Assembly: GCA_028641055.1 (NCBI GenBank)
Contig: CM054057.1
Location: 402,990,814-403,054,813, forward strand
DNA length: 64,000 nt
Reading direction: 5' to 3'
Source: Alopecurus myosuroides
Taxonomy: Eukaryota; Streptophyta; Magnoliopsida; Poales; Poaceae
The notes under the pieces: generated by a model
What the model saw: the letters and a program-made list of their open reading frames with translations, nothing else
What the model was told of the DNA's origin: nothing
Database searches by the model: none
Shown: positions 33,332 to 44,718 of the stretch, piece after piece
Layout of the letters: each line of letters starts with the position of its first letter
How positions within the stretch are numbered: position 1 is the first letter of the stretch
Made by a program: the position numbers and the translations under genes

Positions 33332-34863
33332 AAAATCCAATCAACAAGTGAGATAAATATTCTCTATTTACGTCCTCATGAGCAAAAATAGGAACACAAA
33401 GGAGGAGTAATTTTGAAGGTTTTAAAGGTAACACATGAGCAATTTACTTGGAGTGGGAGTTAAATACCACATGTAGGTAGATATGGTGGACACAATGGGA
33501 AAACTTGGTTTTAGGGAGTTGGATGCACGAGTAGAATTCCATACTCAGTACAGGTGGAGGTTAGCAAAAGAATGGGAGTGACAAATCAAGAGAGCATAAG
33601 AGCCATAATCATGCATAGGGACATAAGCATCATTAATCAAATCATAAGTGGTACCACAAGTTCAAAAAATAAATGATCATCTAGGCTATTAGTGACTGGT
33701 TCATAGTCATAAACATGGTGTGAGCATGTTCCAAGTCAACCAAATAAAGCTTTCAAAGGAGAATACCGCAAATTTATGGTTCAATATGACAAGAACAACT
33801 CATGATTCTTTCAATGGCACATTAAACACTCTCAGCTATTTGAGGCTAATCATGCTACTCAATAACCACAAGGATTTAAAACTAAAATAACATCTATCAT
33901 GATATGAAAAAGTTCTAGCCACGGTCTATACAAGCTTCTACTTGCACCATTGAAAATTCTACCTCAAGCAGCAGTTTCTTTTCCCAACAAGCACCATACA
34001 AGATATGTTTTAACAAAAATAATCTACATGATACAGCAAGAAAAAATGAGAGTACTTCCATAACACTACTAAAACTAACAGCTCTGAATAAGAGATGCAT
34101 GAAAACAAAGGCTAAACGTAGTACTAGCAAAAAGTGAACACTCACGGAACAATAAGAATGAAAACTAGAGTGTTCTAAGCAATGAAAACGGAGCGTGTCT
34201 CTCTCCCACAAAAGTATGATAAGATCCAACTATAAAATAAAGCAAAGAAAACTAAACAAACTGAAAGCAAAAATAAAATACGCTCCAAGTAAAGCACATA
34301 AGATGTGACCGAATAAAAATATAGTTTCACTAGAAGTGACCTGATAAATTGTTGATGAAGAAGGGGATGCCTTGGGAATCCCCAAGCTTAGGTGCTTGAG
34401 TCTTCTTGGAATTTGTTGGGATTTACCACCGGGGCATACCCAAGCTTAGGCTTTTCACTCTTCTTGATCACGTCATATCATCCTCTTCTCTTGACCCTTG
34501 AAAACTTCCTTCACACCAAACTTCTCAAAATCTTCATTAGCAACGTTAGTGATATCGAAATAATAAATTCACATTGTTCAGTTTCAGCACAATCTTAGCA
34601 CTCATAAACAAATTAGCTACTGTCACAACTTGTTTTAGAACTCTTTTTCTCAAAAGAACACCAAAATAAAGAGATTAAGACGCAAATGCAATTATTGGCA
34701 GAAATCTGTCAAAAAGGAACAACATGTAAAGATGATTTTTTAGAAAATCTCCTATTGATCAAATAAAAAAGTGTTAACTTAGAAAAGTTACGTATATAGC
34801 CCAGTATTATGCACAAAAAAACTCAGCTCATTTTGAATTTTCTGTGATTTTATACGAATTTAA
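33332..34863 (-). mobile_element. Internal domain of element F, left part (noncoding)
   Basis: The sequence has the style of the noncoding internal region of a very abundant Triticeae Gypsy type, for example GGGATGCCTTGGGAATCCCC near 34365 and ACATGGGTTATCTCCCAAG further right at 38261. Only short chance ORFs are seen. It is cut on the left by E1 and on the right by the CACTA transposon. A diverged second copy of the part around 34350-34600 is found at about 38860-39080. Confidence 0.65.
34861..34863. repeat. Target-site duplication of the CACTA element
   Basis: TAA here and at 38081-38083 flanks the terminal CACTA and TAGTG. A 3-base duplication is diagnostic of this superfamily. Confidence 0.85.
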
Positions 34864-35259
34864 CACTACACCACGGTAGAAACTTACCGACACACTTCTG
34901 TTGGGAAAGGTATGCATATACCCACAAAACATCTGTCGGCGTATCTTTATAGCTGTCCCGACACATTTTCTGTCGCCAGATATGTAGATATGGCGACATT
35001 CGCTCCGTTGGTGTAGACTTATCTACAGGATATCTGTGGGCAAGTGTATAACAACTGATTAACTGTCGGCAGAAGGTCGTAGAGACAGAGAAAGTGTCGG
35101 CATAAGTTTCCACGTGGCGTAACGTGGGCAACCCTCAGTATCGTGGGAGATCTGGGCGCGGACTTGGAAAATTTCTGGGAAAATATTGCGACACTTGGCG
35201 CACGGCGCGATTGGAGATTTTGGGTCAAGTCTCAGAAGACCTTATCCTCTCCTGGCCCC

Positions 35260-35760
35260 GGTCTCAAATCAGATCTCGTCCCCGACGCGCAGCTCCCATT
35301 CTCCCGTCCGGCCGCCTACCGCCACCACAACCTAGCGGCGCCGGCGCCGACGGCTGGCCATCTTCGTCCACAGCCTTACCCATCTCCCCACCAACAGCTC
35401 CCCTGGTCCTCCACATCCTGGTCCATCCCGTCTTTAGGCCGCCTGCAATCCTAACCTTATTGGCGGCAAATCCCATGCTCCGTCAGCCGCCTCCACATCG
35501 CCGGCCGGCTACAGAAGGCACCTACTCCGTCCCCGTCCGCCGCCGGCAACCTTGCCTACCGCAGTGCCGACTAGGATCTAGGGACGGGACGCCGCCTGTA
35601 CTCCCCGTACTGCGACGCTACCTCCCTAGTGACAGGGCCCTGCCCCTAGTCCCCGGAGAACGCGGCTGGCCGGCTGCCCTTCTGGCTACAGGACGTCGCC
35701 CCTACTCCCTTGACGAAGGCGCTGTCTCCCAAACAGCGAGATGTCTGCTCCTTGCTTCAC
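35260..35760. other. GC-rich, gene-fragment-like cargo in the CACTA element
   Basis: The base composition changes abruptly from about 40% to well over 60% GC. On the plus strand a frame is open from 35124 to 35819, rich in Pro, Arg and Ser, but its first codon is GTG and I recognise no domain. Other frames and the minus strand are partly open too, as expected from composition. A captured 5' UTR or first exon is the simplest reading; a chance GC-rich block is the alternative. Confidence 0.4.
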
Positions 35761-37365
35761 AGCATGTAAGCACGCTGACAGTTAGTTATCCTCTCCCTCG
35801 CACGTTTCCATGCCCATAGAAAGTGTGATTTGTCCCCTAAAAAAGTTTCATGTTAAGATGTTGCTATTTTCTGCCCGTTAGTTTCATGAAAGCTGTGATT
35901 ATCCAGATCCGTTTTATATATGGGTAATATCTATTTCTATTCTTGAAGGTGAGTGACAGATCCTGATGTTTCGATCATCAATTTAGCACTACAAGGATAC
36001 TCGGGAAGGCGATGCTTTGCGTGGCTTCTTGGTAGTAAAAAAGGTTCAGCTAACTAATTCCTTAGTTTTTTTATTTGCACGGTTCCAGATTGATTTTGGT
36101 GTTCAAATGGTGTGGTCTAGCAGTCAAGTTAATAATTTCTACTGGGAGAGTCAGTCCATGTCCAATATGTTGTATAATTCTTTTCCTAATTGGTGCAGCG
36201 GATCATAGTTAGATGCTCGCTTTGAGTGGTGACTTGAGAAACATCCTCAAGCAAACACCCATTTCAAATTATACAGAGTGTGTGTATGTCTAAATACATT
36301 GCTCTCTATCCTAAAAGATAATTCCTTTGTTTTATTCCAGAAACCTGTAAATGGCTCCATCTGTTGACAGAAGGCTGGGATGGTTCACAGTTAAATTCAA
36401 ATTCCAATCAGAATAAAAGGTAAAATGACCATCTTTGCTTTTGGTATTTTTTAAGAATCCCTTTCAAATCCCATTCTGACACGGAAACAGTTCCTTTGGA
36501 AATGAATATAAAACTGTTATGATCAATCACTGATCTTCTATTTGTTTTGTGTTACATTTATAATGTTGTAGGCATTTGCGAATCACTAACATGCAATTTT
36601 TTGGGTGTTAAATAATTGAATCCTTTCCAAACTGCCATGTAATTTACTGATAGAGTATGATCTTTGCTTCAGGTTACTTACATGTGACGTAGAAAATCGT
36701 CCTACATTACAAGATTTTGTTATAGACTCGTATATCTCTGACAGGATTTGCAGGGACGTTTTGAATGCAATTGTGCAGCTTTATACTTTCCATTAATTAT
36801 CTAACCATGGCTAAGTTTTTTTAATAAGGTACAGTATATATACTTGTACTGAGATTTTTTTTTTATTGTCGGACAAGCAACTTAGGCCTCACCTGTTTTA
36901 AGGTCTTTGTGCCAAATTTCGTTTGGAAAGCAGAATAAATACATTCTGGCTACCTGAATCCTGAGTAAGTTTTTTCTAAAAAAAGTATCCTCACAATAAC
37001 TAGTAGATAACTACACATAGATTCATTGGTAAAATATCTAATTTGATGTGTAGTGCTTATGGCAATTAGCAGCAGTGGTTGCTCAAGGTCTTGTATCTTT
37101 ATTTGTTTCATCCCCATCACATGGCATAATTACTCACCCAGTACCAACAATTTGTTTGCACGCTATGTAGCTAGGAGGCCATCTGTTGCCATGTTGACCA
37201 TAGTTCTTTTTCTTCATGTGGCCATCCATAAACATACTAGAGCATGACAAATTCATGTCACAATTTTCAGGTTCTTAACCACCTCGTGCACATGGATATG
37301 ATGGCTTTTTAGTATTTTCGACCATGGGTTTTTGAAGTGTTCCAAAGCAGCAACCTTGTGCTTAT

Positions 37366-37549
37366 GGATGTGATTAGTTAAATATTTTATTGTAAAATAG
37401 TAGCAATGTCAATAAGTGGATGTATTTGTACTTGTGATTAGTATATATGGATGTGATGAGCTAAATATTTTATTGTACTTTTCTGATCTATTGTCCAAAA
37501 TAGTATCTATGTCAAGAAGTGGATGTATTTGTACTTGTGATCAGTATAT
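37366..37549. repeat. Imperfect tandem duplication in the CACTA element
   Basis: Two consecutive units start TGGATGTGAT and end ACTTGTGATNAGTATATA (37366-37446 and 37447-37549). The second has about 20 extra bases. A third partial start follows at 37564. Confidence 0.7.
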
Positions 37550-38083
37550 ATTTCTAATATATATGGATGTGTTCTTGTATTCGCGCAATGTGTGTTGATC
37601 TAGTATTTCATAGATTGTTAACTGTATATAAATTCTCCCACAAAACAATAACTATATATGGATTGTGCGATCTGAGCAGCTACTGATTGTGGATCGTTAT
37701 ATATCTATATTGTGCGTTTAAATGTGTATTGGTGTAGCAACACAATTAGTGTTGGCAAAGATATTACCTACATGACAACTGTTGGCATAGCTATAATGTT
37801 TCTAGACAGATTATGTGTCGGCGTAGGTAAGGTATGCCAACAAGAAAAGTGTCGGCGTAGATACGTGTGCCTAGACAGAAAGAGTGTCGGCATAGTGGAG
37901 GATACAGACACAGAAAAGGTGTAGGCAAAGGTACGTTCTGTCGGCAAGACTTTTCCCAACTGCTTTTGCCCCGACTCTCCATCTTATGTAGGTAAAACTC
38001 TTGGCGACATGTTATCTGTCGGCAAAGGGGGTCTACGCCGACAGATGCTTCTGTCGGTAAGTGTCTACCATGGTGTAGTGTAA

Positions 38084-39783
38084 CAGTGGACAACGGAATC
38101 TGTTTCCTGCGCAGAAATCCGAAATATAGTCTCAACTTTCCACTAGAGGCTTTACTTGGCTCAACTAATACATGAAAATAAAGATACAAATGATTTGCTA
38201 CACAAGTATACAACCCGTTTACTCAAATAAAACAGGGAAAAACAATGCAAAAATAAAAACATGGGTTATCTCCCAAGAAGTGCTTTTTTTAACGCCTTTT
38301 AGCTAGGCCCGATAATATTTCCAAAGTGCTGCTATTAAACCAAATCAATGTTTTTGACTTACAGAAAGGTTGCTTAATTTTCCAACTTATAAATTAAAGG
38401 TAATACCCAAAAATAATCAAAGGAAAATGCAAAGAGGCCACTCTTACAACAAAAGTCAGAATCTTTCCAGAAAAACAGCAGCTGGGAAACGTATTTATTA
38501 GGTGCACTTAAACATGTCATAAATTTTTACCAATTTTTTTGAATGAAGAGGGTTAGATGATACATAACCAGTTAAATTTTAGTGACTTTTTGATTTTTCA
38601 GTAAAATATGAAAAATCGTACAGTGAGCTGCATATGCTAAAAACAGAAAAGCCCTTAAATATGCATCAACTAAATCTAAATGCACAAAACTTGGTACTTT
38701 ATTTTTTTAGAAACTAAAATAATAGAGGCTAAACAAGAATTAAACTTCATAGTAATAGCAAAGAAACCCAAAAATAAATGAAAGCAAATTAAAATACATG
38801 TTAAGACCATATCATGTGAAAAAGGTAATATAGATCATGAACGAGACAACCTCATTTTTGTTGATGGATAGGGGGATGACTCGGGCATCCCCAAGATTAG
38901 ACGATTGTATATTTTTTGAATATGTTCTTGTGATGCACCTAAACATCCCCAATCTTGAGCTCTTGCATCTTTTTGTTCATCTCATATCACCATATTGAAT
39001 AGATATTATAAGTTATATCCACATAAAACTTCACAAAACTCATTAGTAGGGTTAGTACTCATTAAATAAAATTCACTCATGTTCAAGTATTGGAAAGTTT
39101 CATGATATTTATTAAAAATTAGCCACTGTATATACCGAGGTTTCTTATAAAATTTCCGTTGTCTGTCAAAAAACTAAGGAAACTAAAAACACTAAGTACA
39201 ATATTGAATAAACAAAGAAATCTGCGAAAACTGAACAGCCTGTAAAGATGTCACTCAATGAGATTGTTATGTATCTCAAATCAAAAAACATAAAACTAAT
39301 GAAAGAAAGATCATAATCTCAGGTTTATGCGCAAAACTTTTTAGAGCAAAATAATGTTCTGGTGATTTTAAACAGGTTATACGGTGAAACACAACAAATC
39401 TGTTTCTGCGCAGTAAACCAAACTTTTGCACTTTCAAGTAACTAGGGACTAATATTAGCACTCTATTTTTTTTTATGTATGGAGGTATATACACAATATT
39501 TACAATATATACATGTTTTTATCTGAAAAGCTTCCATGGAAAATTTTGTTTTGGTTTCATAGGCATGAACACAAGTGTTGAAGGTCGACCCCCACTTAAC
39601 CATTACTCATCTTTCCAATCACTTTTCTTTTTGAAAACATTTTTAGATAACAAGTACAACTATTTTTTTATATAATTCGCATTCCCTATCCAAACTAAGA
39701 TAGAAAACAACTTACAACTGAAAGTAAAAACTATTTAAAGACAAAGCAAACAAGTGCACACAAGAATATTCACCCACACTATT
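38084..39783 (-). mobile_element. Internal domain of element F, right part (noncoding)
   Basis: The F sequence resumes after the CACTA target duplication. It contains the second diverged copy of the GGCATCCCCAAG-type block (38860-39080) and a second CTGTTTCTGCGCAG block (39398-39412; the first is at 38099-38114). No coding motif is seen, so F resembles other internal domains with long noncoding leaders. Confidence 0.65.
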
Positions 39784-39803
39784 GCTCCCCGACAACGGCG
39801 CCA
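39784..39803 (-). promoter_or_regulatory. Primer binding site of element F (tRNA-Asp type)
   Basis: The minus strand reads TGGCGCCGTTGTCGGGGAGC. This type of primer site is complementary to tRNA-Asp and is common in Athila-like Gypsy elements of grasses. It lies ten bases from the LTR end and sets the element direction as minus. Confidence 0.85.
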
Positions 39804-39813
39804 GAAAAGGTCT

Positions 39814-41305
39814 TGATATCCCACAACTATAGGGGGTCGTGTGTAGCCTGTTCGATAAGTAGGAGTGTTGAAAGAAACGAGGAGCTAAAGGTAGGATATG
39901 TATTCTCTCAAGTTCTATCAACCACTAATACAACTCTACGCACACTAAACGTTTACTTTACCTAGGAAATAATACTAGAGCAACAATATGCGTAAACAAG
40001 ATAGTTTTGCAGGATAATAAATACAAGAAAGTAAATGTTAGTGCTGCAGAAATAAAGTATACTAAGTAACCATAAACTAACAGTACCATGAGTGTGGAAG
40101 AATGATGGTAATTGTGGTGGATTTGTCCATGATCAAATAGTCAAATACATGGTTGATATTCCTCTTTTATGTGGGAGAGGCAAAGCTAACATGCTCTCAC
40201 TATCCAATGATTGCAAGTACTTATGATTGGAACTCTAGCAAACATCCATAACTACTAGAAGATACATTAAGTTAAAAATACCCAACCATAGCATTAAGAT
40301 CAAAAGGTCCTCTAATCCCATATGATTCAATCACTAGATTGGGGTTCATGTTTCTGTCACTCAAGCAACCCTCTCTCTAGCTTTCTACACATACTACAAA
40401 CCCTATGATGTGATCCATGCGCACATAAACATATGATGGCACCATAGGACTGTAACAAATTCAATATATAGCTCAAACTATCCATAGAGATTCAACAATC
40501 AATCATATTCCAAAAGGATCTACACAAACATGATATATATGCAATAGATCATCTGCAAATAATTTATAACGTCAAAAACCATGTTTAAATAGGACGGTAC
40601 AGAGGTGTGTGGGAGGATAAACCACTGTATACAAGTAGGAATTGGCGATGGAGACGATGGAGAGGACAGCGCGGGGTGCTGGGCGGCGGCGGCGCCGCCT
40701 GTGGCGCAGGGACTCCTTCCCTATGCCGCCGACATCATAGGGGAGCACCGCCCCTTAGCCCTCTTCCTTCATGGACTTGGGAGCCTTCCCCCATGGAGAT
40801 GTGATCCATGGGGGAGGCTAAAACATGGCTTTGGTGGCTGAAAATTCGTGGTATGTGGTGTCTCCCACGACCTAGGTTTCCTCCCTTTATATAGTATCAT
40901 GGATTTCCGTCATCCCATCTAGGGCTTCGGTAAATTGGGCGTATCTCGGCCGTCCGGACTCGGAATCAGGCGAATTTTAACTCTAGAATGTACACCGTGA
41001 AATTTTCCACAATTTTTTTTTTCTGTGAGATTTCCGTTTGACGTTGTCTTCGACCCATAACGTGGTAATTTTTAAAAAGTGGTTTCACACAGATTTCAGG
41101 AAAGTCCCAATTCAACTCTAGTAAGGTTTTTCTTGTGTTGTTGGTAATTCCTACAAATCAAAGTGGAAAACAAGAATATTGTGCACTTTTGCAACTATAA
41201 GTTGGTTCGTAAAAATAAATCATAGACTTAATATAAAAATAATTGTGAAAAGCATTAAAGTAGCATGACCCCATCAAAAAATATAGATACGTTTTGAACG
41301 TATCA
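39814..41305 (-). mobile_element. 5' LTR of element F
   Basis: The boundaries TGATATCCCACAAC (39814) and GAACGTATCA (41305) give a 1492 bp LTR with TGATA/TATCA ends. In sense orientation it starts TGATACGTTC, as in abundant Triticeae Gypsy families. A GC-rich block at 40620-40830 resembles a transcript leader. The 3' LTR is not in the window, since F is cut by E1. F is inserted in the internal domain of G; CGGTG after 41305 would be its target duplication. Confidence 0.85.
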
Positions 41306-42376
41306 CGGTGGCCCCCTCATAATCCGAGGTCCAAAACATGCAGGAACAGGAGGACCTTGTTCTTCAAGAAGCTCAAACAGATTGATTATGTCAAGTTTGT
41401 TGCGAGCATCATGTCCCGGTAACTAGCGAGAACCCAGCCGGGATCCGAGTGCACCCTCGGACACCAGACATTCAAATCTCGGGTACCCGTCTCTCGCCAT
41501 TGCCGAGTAACTGTCATCATAGCAGTTAACCCTCTGATCATTTCCTTGATGCTGAGAAGCATGCCCGACACCATGTCGTTGTTGAGGAGAGTTTGGTGTC
41601 GGATACCGAGGTGGTTGGCCTTGGTCAGCCGGGTTACGATCATGCCCAGCGGGATGAATTTGGCCGGCGCCATGGTTGCCTTGACTGGGATCAGGAATTC
41701 CCTCACCGACATTGCCTTGCTCGGGTAGCTGCCTTCCGGCATAAACATAATCGTATATCTGCAATTGCTTGTTTTTGCCGGAGTTTACATAGCAGTCACC
41801 CTCTACCAACATGTGGCGATGAAGCCTGGCTACCAGATTTTCCACCGGCACCACCAGCCAAGTGAGTGCTCCGGGATCCACCAGCACCTGGATATGCCTT
41901 AAGATATGCCTCATTTTTATGGTTAGCCTAAAAACTAACTAATTTACTTGGTCCTACTGCTTACGACGGGCTTCACCGGATAAACTAGATAACTTGGATG
42001 CAGCTGCCTCAGCAGCTCTAAAGGTCTTAGCAGGAGAACTATACTTAGGCTTATCATTCGACATGTGACTAGCAGATCTACTAGTTCTAGATTTACCATC
42101 TCTAGCAATCTCAGCATTGAGGCTTTTACCTCGGTTGGGCACCTTATCTATGCGACTAGGATGGTTTGCTACTGGAGTAAAGCCATGAGCTTTGTTATAC
42201 TCACGGAGATAGAGGTTGAATTCTTGCCTGACACGGGCTACCTCGATAGCCTCCTGGAGTATGCTCTGACGCTGCTCCTCCAATTGAGCCCGCATCTGCG
42301 TGGGATCAGAACTACGGGCGATTGGCACACCCAGCTTCTCGACTGCGTCCTGAAGAGGACCTGGCTTCACCGTCAT
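41306..42376 (-). pseudogene. Element G gag region, fragmentary
   Basis: Two minus-strand frames carry gag-like sequence. The first, 42376-41954 (140 residues, MTVKPGPLQDAVEKLG), includes a likely coiled coil (QLEEQRQSILQEAIEVARVR at about 32-51) and a basic tail, similar in style to the N-terminal gag of Tat-like Gypsy elements. The second, 41914-41423 (163 residues), is in another frame and rich in His, Gln and Pro, so a frameshift or stop separates them. The rest of the element is cut off by the F insertion at 41305. The assignment rests on the position next to the primer site and LTR, more than on a diagnostic motif. Confidence 0.5.
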
Positions 42377-42780
42377 AATACGAGCGGTTGGGGTTTTCCA
42401 ACGGCGGGCGCCGTCCTGGAGGGCTTGACACCGACATTGGCATTACCAGCATCAGCAGCTGGCGCAATCATTATGGATTCCACGCAGTTTGTAGGGCGAG
42501 CGATATGCCGGCCATGAACTGCGCAGATTGCAGGAGGATCTGCTGCCACATGTACCCTTTAGATATACGTGCAGACCGCCTCGGTGGTCACATATACCAG
42601 ATGGTCACCGAAGTTGAGGAAGAAAATGCTCTGAGGGAACGGCATGTTGCCAAAGCAGCCAGCGTTATCACTGGCAAAGTTCAGCAAACCGAATCTATGG
42701 ACAAGGCCACATACCACATGTTTCTCAAGGCGATGATGGATCTCGTCCGGATGAAAACTCTAGCCAACGCCGATGTAAGC
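42377..42780 (-). other. Element G leader between primer site and gag
   Basis: This is a moderately GC-rich stretch without a clear sense ORF. A plus-strand frame (42388-42888) is open but antisense to the element and continues into the LTR, so I do not treat it as a gene. Confidence 0.5.
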
Positions 42781-42797
42781 CCCACGGTGGGCACCAA
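42781..42797 (-). promoter_or_regulatory. Primer-binding-site-like sequence of element G
   Basis: The minus strand reads TTGGTGCCCACCGTGGG directly after the LTR. Sites of the TGGYGCCCACCGTGGGG type follow the 5' LTR in many grass Tat-like elements. I do not assign the tRNA. Confidence 0.6.
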
Positions 42798-42798
42798 C

Positions 42799-43703
42799 TG
42801 TCATGGTGGTGTCATGGCAGATTCCATAGGATGGATTGAGTTGGTCGCCGATGGATGCTGTTGGAACCGGGGAGGGATAGCAAGTTGAGGAACACACACA
42901 CAAGAGACAAAACACACATGATGTACCCAGTTTCGGGTCCCTCGTGAGGAGGTAAAGCCCCTACTCCCGCCTGTCTGAGTGTATATGGATGATGATCCGG
43001 GTTACATAGGTGCTCCTTGAGCTGTATTAGCTAGAGGAGGAAGAAGGCTCGTTAAAGAGCAAGGTTCTCCCTCGTAGTAGCGAGTGAGTGAACGACACAC
43101 AGAATGACTCTCTTCTCACACAGGAGGGCCTTTGGCACCTTATATACTGGTGCACAGGACACACGTACAGAACACTGTGGCTGAGCCCACTGCTACCCAC
43201 TAAGCTACCAAAGTCCAACTTACGTCATCATCTCTTCAAGCTTTGTCACCCACGTCCTAGAGAGGACGTGGCCTCCCCATACCTGGCCACTCCTTCCACG
43301 ATTATACGCGATCAACGGTACATAGGAGACCCTTTCTCCCACTATCTTGAACCTGCACGCTTGTACCTGCTCCGCAACTGCTGGGATACGATAGTAGCAT
43401 TGTCCTGCATCCGAGTTCACTTGCACCTTCTTTATGTCGGCTTTGCCATACTTAACTAGGTTGGTTCTCTCATGTAAGAAAGATGAGACAAGGTTATTTC
43501 GACATACCTTATGTATGTCGGTCAGGACATGTCGGTTTGGACCATATCAGCCATATGTCGGTCATTGCTATGTCGGTCTACAGTGACCGGGTCCACTCCT
43601 GGACATCATCTTGTGCCTGCCACGACCATACCCGAGGGTCAGCCCCCGACATTAGTCCCTGAAGTTGTCGTGGTCCTAAAGCCTTGGAGGAAGGGCCACG
43701 ACA
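42799..43703 (-). mobile_element. LTR of element G (905 bp)
   Basis: The ends TGTCATGG (42799) and CCACGACA (43703) are inverted complements with one mismatch, as LTR ends should be. The left side has a primer-site sequence. The right side has, in sense orientation, a purine-rich TTGGGGGCATC that looks like a polypurine tract. Within it, 43485-43590 is rich in ATGTCGG repeats. No gene is seen. Confidence 0.6.
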
Positions 43704-44069
43704 GATGCCCCCAATGAAAAGAATATACTCAATAACTGACATGACTTGTGTCGGCCCAGCTCTTGTGCCGGAACTGGCTCTCAACCTCATTTGATTCTTG
43801 GTTTCATGCCGGTCCGCTCCGACATGCAGAAGAACTCCTCGTTTTCTCCATCTCTTAGGCTCAAGGTACGTGGCAGAAACCTACTGCGCACCGCCTTGTT
43901 TCTTGCGCGTGGACAGTCCTGCCACTTCACGCACGTCACACACGCCCAGGGGGTCCCACAAGCAGTCAAATCGCCCAGGCACTTGAGTGCCCCGCCTCCC
44001 CGAAATCCACGGGTTAACTGCGCCACTATGGGGCAATTTCCCTTCTGTGGCCCATCGTGGGTGCACTTA
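43704..44069 (-). mobile_element. Short segment upstream of the G LTR, perhaps a 3' internal end
   Basis: The 366 bp are GC-rich. In minus orientation they end with a tract GGGGGCATC directly before the LTR start TGTCGTGG, as the 3' end of an internal domain would. It is cut at 44070 by the E-type LTR. It could instead be host or other-element flank. Confidence 0.4.
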
Positions 44070-44345
44070 TGTAACATCCCAAGTTTTGCTATTAAAGGGT
44101 TTGTGGTGTTGTGTTCGTCTCATACATGCATGAAACAATTTTTAATCATGTCTGAAATTTGAAATTATGAAAATTCCACAAAAGTCACTTAAAGAGGGTT
44201 TCAAAGGTTTGAATTGAAAACAAACTCAATTTCACTAAATAATATATCGTGAAATGGCATTTTTCACAAGGATTCTAAAAAGTATTTTTTGCAGATTTTT
44301 ATATTCTCAAAAAGGCCCCCTAATATTTTTTTCTTTGCTGTTTTA
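44070..44345 (+). mobile_element. Start of an E-type LTR, plus orientation, truncated
   Basis: TGTAACATCCCAAGTTTTGC at 44070 and the following 275 bases match the beginning of the E1 3' LTR (21844 onward), including TTGTGGTGTTGTGTTC and CATACATGCATGAAA. At about 44345 it switches abruptly to an inverted E LTR. The flank ACTTA before 44070 may be a target duplication, but its partner is not in the window. Confidence 0.85.
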
Positions 44346-44718
44346 AAATCGTATGAAACTGAAGGAAACGGGACCAAAGCTATACATAGCTGCTATGTGT
44401 CCAGAACGTGCAACAACAATCGAGGGTTACTGGGGTTACCTCTCCCCAGGCCGAATCACATCGCCAGGCGGGCTCGGACATGGAACATCGGCTCCACAAC
44501 CCCTCGACTGCGACAACTATGCAGGCATAGCCAAACCTGTATAACAATGAGCTCGAAACCAACAACCGATCAAAGCAACACTCTAAACATGAAGTTGTAT
44601 TAAACAAGTGTTACTAGGGTAGAGCTTACAAGTAGATGTCACACGACCCAACATTACATCAGACAACGGAAGGCAAATTATGTTGCTAGTCAACAAGAAC
44701 CAAAAAGGCCTAAGAGGC
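44346..44718 (-). mobile_element. 3' LTR of element E2, distal part, inverted relative to 44070-44345
   Basis: The sequence matches 62040-62415 of the E2 5' LTR and lacks the last 200 or so bases of the LTR. It continues across the inserted element B to 55100. The last five bases, GAGGC, are the B target duplication. Confidence 0.9.

Larger units (their letters stand above)
34864..38080. mobile_element. Non-autonomous CACTA (En/Spm-type) DNA transposon
   Basis: The 3217 bp element has 28-base terminal inverted repeats (34864-34891 and 38053-38080) starting CACTACACCA, with two mismatches. Both subterminal regions carry many copies of TGTCGGC or close variants in both orientations, the typical transposase-binding arrays. 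No transposase-like ORF is present. The middle holds a GC-rich block (35260-35760) that resembles the 5' end of a host gene, followed by AT-rich, intron-like sequence. It therefore looks like a cargo-carrying, transposase-dependent copy inserted in element F. Confidence 0.88.

Noticed and set aside
35124..35819. 231-codon ORF in the CACTA element as a real gene
   Set aside because: It starts at GTG, is biased by GC content and has no domain; kept only as gene-fragment-like cargo.
36800..38080. Repeated TGTCGGC units as a CRISPR-like array
   Set aside because: Spacing and orientation are irregular and they occur at both transposon ends; they fit CACTA subterminal repeats.
42388..42888. 166-codon plus-strand ORF across the G leader and LTR
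   Set aside because: It runs across the primer site and into the LTR, antisense to the element, so it cannot be a conserved product.
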